DNA from: Campylobacteraceae bacterium
GTDB lineage: Bacteria; Campylobacterota; Campylobacteria; Campylobacterales; Campylobacteraceae
Direction: 5' to 3'
NCBI GenBank assembly: GCA_031268335.1
Contig: JAIRXG010000001.1
Span: forward strand, 1 to 39,869
DNA length: 39,869 bases
Shown here: in pieces, positions 35,978 through 39,869 of the stretch
How the letters are laid out: each line of letters begins with the position of its first letter
How positions within the stretch are numbered: position 1 is the stretch's first letter
Translations under genes and position numbers: made by a program
The notes under the pieces: generated by a model
Told to the model about the DNA's origin: nothing
The model's input: only the letters and a program-made list of their open reading frames with translations
Database searches by the model: none

Positions 35978-37906
35978 GTGCGGGCATTTGAGCGATTTTT
36001 TTATAATTTGCAACAAGATTTCAAGGCGTTTTTTTATTTTTTAATACTACTTTGCGTTCTTAGAGCAATTTTTATATACATGTACGCTTATCAAGTGGAT
36101 GATATAAGTGAGATTTGGTTTTCTATGTGGTATGGTCTTAGACTTAGTCTAAAAAGCACTGCATGGATAATGCTTTTAGGGTTTGTGTTTTGTGCATTAC
36201 CTCATATACTATGGGCAAAATATCCAAAAGACATTGCGCGGAAAATTTGGTATTCTATCGTGCTTTTTGTTTTGACAATACTATTTTTTGTCAAAGTATC
36301 TTACTATAAGATATTTAACTCAAGCTTTGATATGATGCTTATTAACGGTGTATACGATGATTTTAGCGCGATAATAGACACCGCCATAATGGAATATGGA
36401 CTTTTTTGGAAATTGCCGCTTATATTGGTCGCAGCTACTTTATTGATATTTATATTTTTTAAAATTTTAAATCTCAAAACTTTTTCGCTTTATATCAACA
36501 ACAAAAAAACATTAATTATTTACAGTATCATAATATTTATTTTGTTGAGCGTTTTTGCTATTTTTATAAGATATGGAGGAGCATTTAACTATGCAAACTC
36601 TATCACTTGGGAAAATGCCGCGCGTTTGAAATCAAATCTTTTAAATGAAGCTATATTGGACGACATGCAAGCTCTTTATAGAGTAAGAAGTATTTATAAG
36701 AGCTCAAAATCGGAGGCGGAAAATTATATTACGATAGAAAATCTACAGCAACAGATAACTATTTTGGGCGGGCAACCATATGCCGATACAATAGATAATG
36801 CTTTTTTAAGGGAAGTTGAAATACAGAGATTGCCAGAAAAACCGACCAACGTAATTTTTATACTCGGCGAAACTTACGCTCTTTGGCCATTTTTGGAAGA
36901 GTATCAAAATCTTTCGTTAGTACAAAGCGGACTTACATTGCAAAACTCTCAAAATAGTTTGGCTACGGATATAATGTTAGCAAGAGGCAGCGGAACAATA
37001 TCTGCCGTGAATGGCTTTTTAACCGGTTTGACAGAAGCTGGAATACATGAAAATTACGAAGCTGAAAGTTTTCGCACTCCATATGCTACGGGTATTGCTT
37101 ATATAATGAAAGGTTTGGGCTATAAAACGGTTTTTTGGTACGGCGGATTTGAAAAATGGCAAAATATAAAAGCATTTGCTTTGTCGCAAGATTTTGATGA
37201 ATTTCATTCCGCTTCGGAATTTGGATATACAGGCGGCAACTCATGGGGAGTTCCTGATAAAGTTTTGTTTGAATGCATAACGGATTATATAGCCAAACAC
37301 GACAAAGAGATGATATTTCATTTTATTCTTACAACAAGTAATCATCCGCCTTATACTATTGATGTTGCCAAAGAGGGATTTGATATATTGCATGTCAAAT
37401 CGGCTCTTCCGCCTCAAATAAATAAAGATGATAAAACTATAAATGCGTTAGGGCATATTTGGTACGCAGATCGGGCTATTGGAATTTTTGTAAAAAACAT
37501 ACTCGATATTGCGTCAAATACTCTTTTTGCAATCACAGGCGATCATGCAGAGAGATTTTCTTTTGCAAAGGATGTAAATATTGAAACGCTATCTGCTGTG
37601 CCTACTATTTTTTATGCTCAAAAAATTAAAAAAGAGTGGTTTAGCGAAAATAAGATCGGATCGCATACGCAAATGATAGCAACGCTTGTAGAACTTATAG
37701 GTGAAAAGGGTTATAAATATAGCAGTATTTTGCCGAGTCTTTTTGATAATGTGAGCAATGAAGCGTTTAGCCACAATCTATGGGCAAAAGATGGTAAAAT
37801 ATACAAAGTGGATGGCGACGTCAAAAACGACGAGATTTTAAAACGATCGGCAGCACGCATAATCGCGCTTTGGCGTATTAAAAACGGAAATAAGATACAT
37901 CAATGA
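35978..37906 (+). CDS. LtaS/sulfatase-superfamily membrane phosphotransferase
   Basis: A 642-residue protein, start GTG 35978 (no strong ribosome binding site near; it is the first codon before the first span). Five hydrophobic spans at about 16-36, 60-80, 92-108, 144-163 and 179-197 precede a periplasmic alkaline-phosphatase-like domain (about 285-580): NVIFILGETYA with metal ligand Glu298, nucleophile Thr340 in ARGSGTISAVNG, LTTSNHPPY (His456), and FAITGDHAERF. Such enzymes move phosphoglycerol or phosphoethanolamine from a phospholipid to a glycan. Between heptosyltransferases and glycosyltransferases, the LOS core or an oligosaccharide is the likely acceptor. Confidence 0.78.
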   Translation: MRAFERFFYNLQQDFKAFFYFLILLCVLRAIFIYMYAYQVDDISEIWFSMWYGLRLSLKSTAWIMLLGFVFCALPHILWAKYPKDIARKIWYSIVLFVLTILFFVKVSYYKIFNSSFDMMLINGVYDDFSAIIDTAIMEYGLFWKLPLILVAATLLIFIFFKILNLKTFSLYINNKKTLIIYSIIIFILLSVFAIFIRYGGAFNYANSITWENAARLKSNLLNEAILDDMQALYRVRSIYKSSKSEAENYITIENLQQQITILGGQPYADTIDNAFLREVEIQRLPEKPTNVIFILGETYALWPFLEEYQNLSLVQSGLTLQNSQNSLATDIMLARGSGTISAVNGFLTGLTEAGIHENYEAESFRTPYATGIAYIMKGLGYKTVFWYGGFEKWQNIKAFALSQDFDEFHSASEFGYTGGNSWGVPDKVLFECITDYIAKHDKEMIFHFILTTSNHPPYTIDVAKEGFDILHVKSALPPQINKDDKTINALGHIWYADRAIGIFVKNILDIASNTLFAITGDHAERFSFAKDVNIETLSAVPTIFYAQKIKKEWFSENKIGSHTQMIATLVELIGEKGYKYSSILPSLFDNVSNEAFSHNLWAKDGKIYKVDGDVKNDEILKRSAARIIALWRIKNGNKIHQ

Positions 37907-38883
37907 AAACTAAAAAGGAACACACCTTGAAACAGCCGCTTATATCGGTTATTGTGCCGATATATAATGTAGAACGGTATTTGGAAAAATGTTTAAATTC
38001 AATTATAAACCAAACATATAAAAATTTGGAAATTATTTTGGTGGATGACGGTTCACCTGATAATTGCGGAAAAATTTGCGAAGAATATGCTAAAAAAGAT
38101 AACAGAATAAGAGTCGTACACAAATCTAACGGCGGTTTGAGTAGCGCAAGAAATGCAGGACTTGATATAGCAAATGGCGAATATATAGCTTTTGTGGATT
38201 CGGATGATTATATCGCGGAAAATATGTATGAGGATTTAATCAACATAGCCAGAAAAGAGATGTCCGATATTGTCATAAGCAGTTTTTATTATGTCAAAAA
38301 AAACGGTATTTTCCCTTATGAAAATAATTTAGGAGGATTGGACAAAAATGAGATTTTATATCAGTTTTTGACAGATAGATATCATAGTACAATATGCAGT
38401 AAATTTTTTAAAGCGGCTTTATTTGAACATATAAGATTTACAAATATAAATTTTGAAGACCTTTTTATAATGCCATCACTGATATTATGCGCGCAAAAAG
38501 TATCTTTTACGCCAAAAGCGTATTACTACTATAATCACATGAACGAAACTTCTCTGACATCGTTAAAAAATTCCAATATCAAATATGGATTATTCAAGGC
38601 ATGGATGGAGCATGAACGATTGGGAGAACAGTTGCATTTACCGAAAGTTTGCGCATTGAGTGAATATAGAGCGGCAAGAAGCGCTATCGGGGCGTTAGTT
38701 GTCGATATTGTCAATCCTGTTTTAACGCAAGAGGAGATAAAAAATTGCAAAGAGTATTTAGTGAAAAAACAGGACACAAAAATGGGTGTAAAATATCGTT
38801 TTTTAGGATGGTCGCTTAAGCATTGCCCAATATTTTGTAAATTATATGGACATATTAGCATTGCTTTAAGGAGAAAAAAATGA
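37903..38883 (+). CDS. family 2 glycosyltransferase (EpsH/WcaA type)
   Basis: A 326-residue GT-A enzyme. ATG 37903 overlaps the preceding stop (ATGA). ISVIVPIYNVERYLEKCLNS is the nucleotide-binding start, LVDDGSPDNCGKICEEYA follows, and AFVDSDDYIAENMYEDL carries the DxD metal motif. The C-terminal third (from about 220) is basic and without spans. Adds a sugar to a growing surface glycan; donor and acceptor unknown. Confidence 0.85.
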   Translation: MKTKKEHTLKQPLISVIVPIYNVERYLEKCLNSIINQTYKNLEIILVDDGSPDNCGKICEEYAKKDNRIRVVHKSNGGLSSARNAGLDIANGEYIAFVDSDDYIAENMYEDLINIARKEMSDIVISSFYYVKKNGIFPYENNLGGLDKNEILYQFLTDRYHSTICSKFFKAALFEHIRFTNINFEDLFIMPSLILCAQKVSFTPKAYYYYNHMNETSLTSLKNSNIKYGLFKAWMEHERLGEQLHLPKVCALSEYRAARSAIGALVVDIVNPVLTQEEIKNCKEYLVKKQDTKMGVKYRFLGWSLKHCPIFCKLYGHISIALRRKK

Positions 38884-39638
38884 TAAATGTTTCTGTGTTG
38901 ATTTTGGCAAAAAATGAGGAAAATAATATTGCAGAATGTATAAAAAGTTGTAATTTTGCAGATGAAATAGTAATTATTGATGACTTTAGTTTAGATAAAA
39001 CGGTTGAAATTGCACAGAAATTAGGCGCAAAAGTCGTATCGCATGCAATGAATGGCGATTGGGGTATGCAGCAAAATTTTGCGTTAAAGCAAGCAAAACA
39101 TGAATGGATATTATTTCTTGATGCAGATGAAAGAATCACAAAAGAGTTGGCTTTGGAAATAGAAGCCATGGTCGTCAAAAATGAAAAAAATGCATATCTA
39201 ATTCAAAGAAGAAACAGATTTCATTTCAATAAAGTTTCTCATGGCGTATTGCGTCCGGATTTTGTTTGCCGTTTGATGCCAAAAGACGAAGTGCGCGTGG
39301 AAGGTTGTGTACATCCGGCGATTATTACACCATATCCAAACAAAAAGATGAATAATTTTATGCTTCACTATACTTATGATAATTGGCATCAATATTTTAA
39401 CAAAATGAACAACTATTCCACACTTGCGGCACAAAAATATATAGCGCAAGGCAAAAAATGTTATTTTTTTAGAGATATTATTTTAAGACCGCTTTGGGCA
39501 TTTATAAAAGTTTATTTTTTACAATGCGGATTTTTAGACGGTAAAATGGGTTGGATTTTATCTGTAAGCCACTATTCTTATACGATGAATAAATATGTGA
39601 AATTATACTATTTGTATAAGTCAAACGGGAAACTTTAA
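38880..39638 (+). CDS. family 2 glycosyltransferase, WaaE/KdtX type
   Basis: A 252-residue GT-A enzyme overlapping the previous stop (ATGA). VSVLILAKNEENNIAECIKSC, EIVIIDDFSLDKTVEIA and WILFLDADERITKEL match the LOS core beta-1,4-glucosyltransferase (WaaE/KdtX) group, which adds a hexose to heptose I. A conserved aromatic C-terminal region (DNWHQYFNKMNNYS) is typical of the group. UDP-glucose from galU is a plausible donor. Confidence 0.85.
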   Translation: MINVSVLILAKNEENNIAECIKSCNFADEIVIIDDFSLDKTVEIAQKLGAKVVSHAMNGDWGMQQNFALKQAKHEWILFLDADERITKELALEIEAMVVKNEKNAYLIQRRNRFHFNKVSHGVLRPDFVCRLMPKDEVRVEGCVHPAIITPYPNKKMNNFMLHYTYDNWHQYFNKMNNYSTLAAQKYIAQGKKCYFFRDIILRPLWAFIKVYFLQCGFLDGKMGWILSVSHYSYTMNKYVKLYYLYKSNGKL

Positions 39639-39737
39639 AATACAATTTTAATTGTCTGGTTTTAGAAAGAAAGCATACAATAATGAAATGTATATTATAA
39701 TATGCTTTAAACTAAAATTAAAATAAACGGACTCAAA

Positions 39738-39869
39738 ATGTCTTCTTATTCCATCCAAATATGTTTTACAATTGACAATCAATATATCAAACATGTAGTA
39801 ACAACTATATACTCTATCCTACATTCAAATCAAAAAAATATTTTTAATTTTCATATTGTTTGCAACGAC
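39738..39869 (+). CDS. start of a family 8 glycosyltransferase, cut by window edge
   Basis: The first 44 codons from ATG 39738 (no strong ribosome binding site). MSSYSIQICFTIDNQYIK followed by VTTIYSILHSNQKNIFNFHI is the N-terminal pattern of GT8 LPS galactosyl/glucosyltransferases. A 99-bp gap separates it from the previous gene, so it may have its own promoter. Confidence 0.65.
   Translation, partial: MSSYSIQICFTIDNQYIKHVVTTIYSILHSNQKNIFNFHIVCND

Overview
The window is AT-rich chromosomal DNA from a member of the Campylobacterota (Epsilonproteobacteria). This rests on gene content and order, not on any rRNA. The block rlmB / RodZ-like membrane protein / periplasmic protein / aminotransferase / hom (1809-6669) matches the Campylobacter jejuni Cj0153c-Cj0149c order. 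The minus-strand block pglG-like / hisH / hisA / prmA / ftsH / psd-like / pssA (32747-26220) matches the C. jejuni Cj1119c-Cj1114c neighbourhood, with hisA-hisH where C. jejuni has cheY. The genus cannot be fixed from the sequence alone; fadL/fadD-type genes and a DASS anion transporter suggest a metabolism broader than that of C. jejuni.

Layout. 1-1562 is an accessory island: the end of one reading frame, an orphan Rhs C-terminal tip with a small membrane-anchored putative immunity protein, and decaying small genes. 1809-6669 is a housekeeping operon. 6982-8506 holds a TerC-family membrane protein and thiG. 8507-10085 has a GC-rich palindromic island, a good sigma70-type promoter and a five-tRNA cluster (Pro, His, Arg, Arg, Leu). 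10882-11981 is miaA and tRNA-Glu on the minus strand. 12116-16366 is a lipoprotein, nfo (endonuclease IV), a FadL-type porin and an acyl-CoA synthetase. 16903-23524 carries an AAA+ ATPase, a small membrane protein, rho, murI and a dicarboxylate/citrate-type transporter. 24335-32747 is mostly minus strand: tRNA-Gln(CTG), leuA with a leucine-codon leader peptide, then pssA, a decarboxylase-like pseudoenzyme, ftsH, prmA, hisA, hisH and a PglG-like protein. 32965-39869 is an envelope-glycan region: galU on minus, then a plus-strand run of two heptosyltransferases, an LtaS-like membrane phosphotransferase, two family-2 glycosyltransferases and the start of a family-8 glycosyltransferase.

How they work together. 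The right end makes and decorates lipooligosaccharide: galU supplies UDP-glucose, GT9 enzymes add heptose, and GT2/GT8 enzymes and the phosphotransferase extend or modify the core. pssA and the decarboxylase-like gene sit with ftsH in a membrane-maintenance cluster. The aminotransferase and hom belong to the aspartate family, leuA to leucine synthesis, hisA/hisH to histidine synthesis.

Most notable signals: (1) a palindromic octamer, TACATGTA, found 19 times by eye and concentrated between genes; (2) the orphan Rhs toxin/immunity module; (3) the leuA leader peptide; (4) a phosphatidylserine-decarboxylase homologue that has lost catalytic residues; (5) a GC-rich palindromic island. Several long gaps hold short reading frames that look like remains of genes; these calls are weak.
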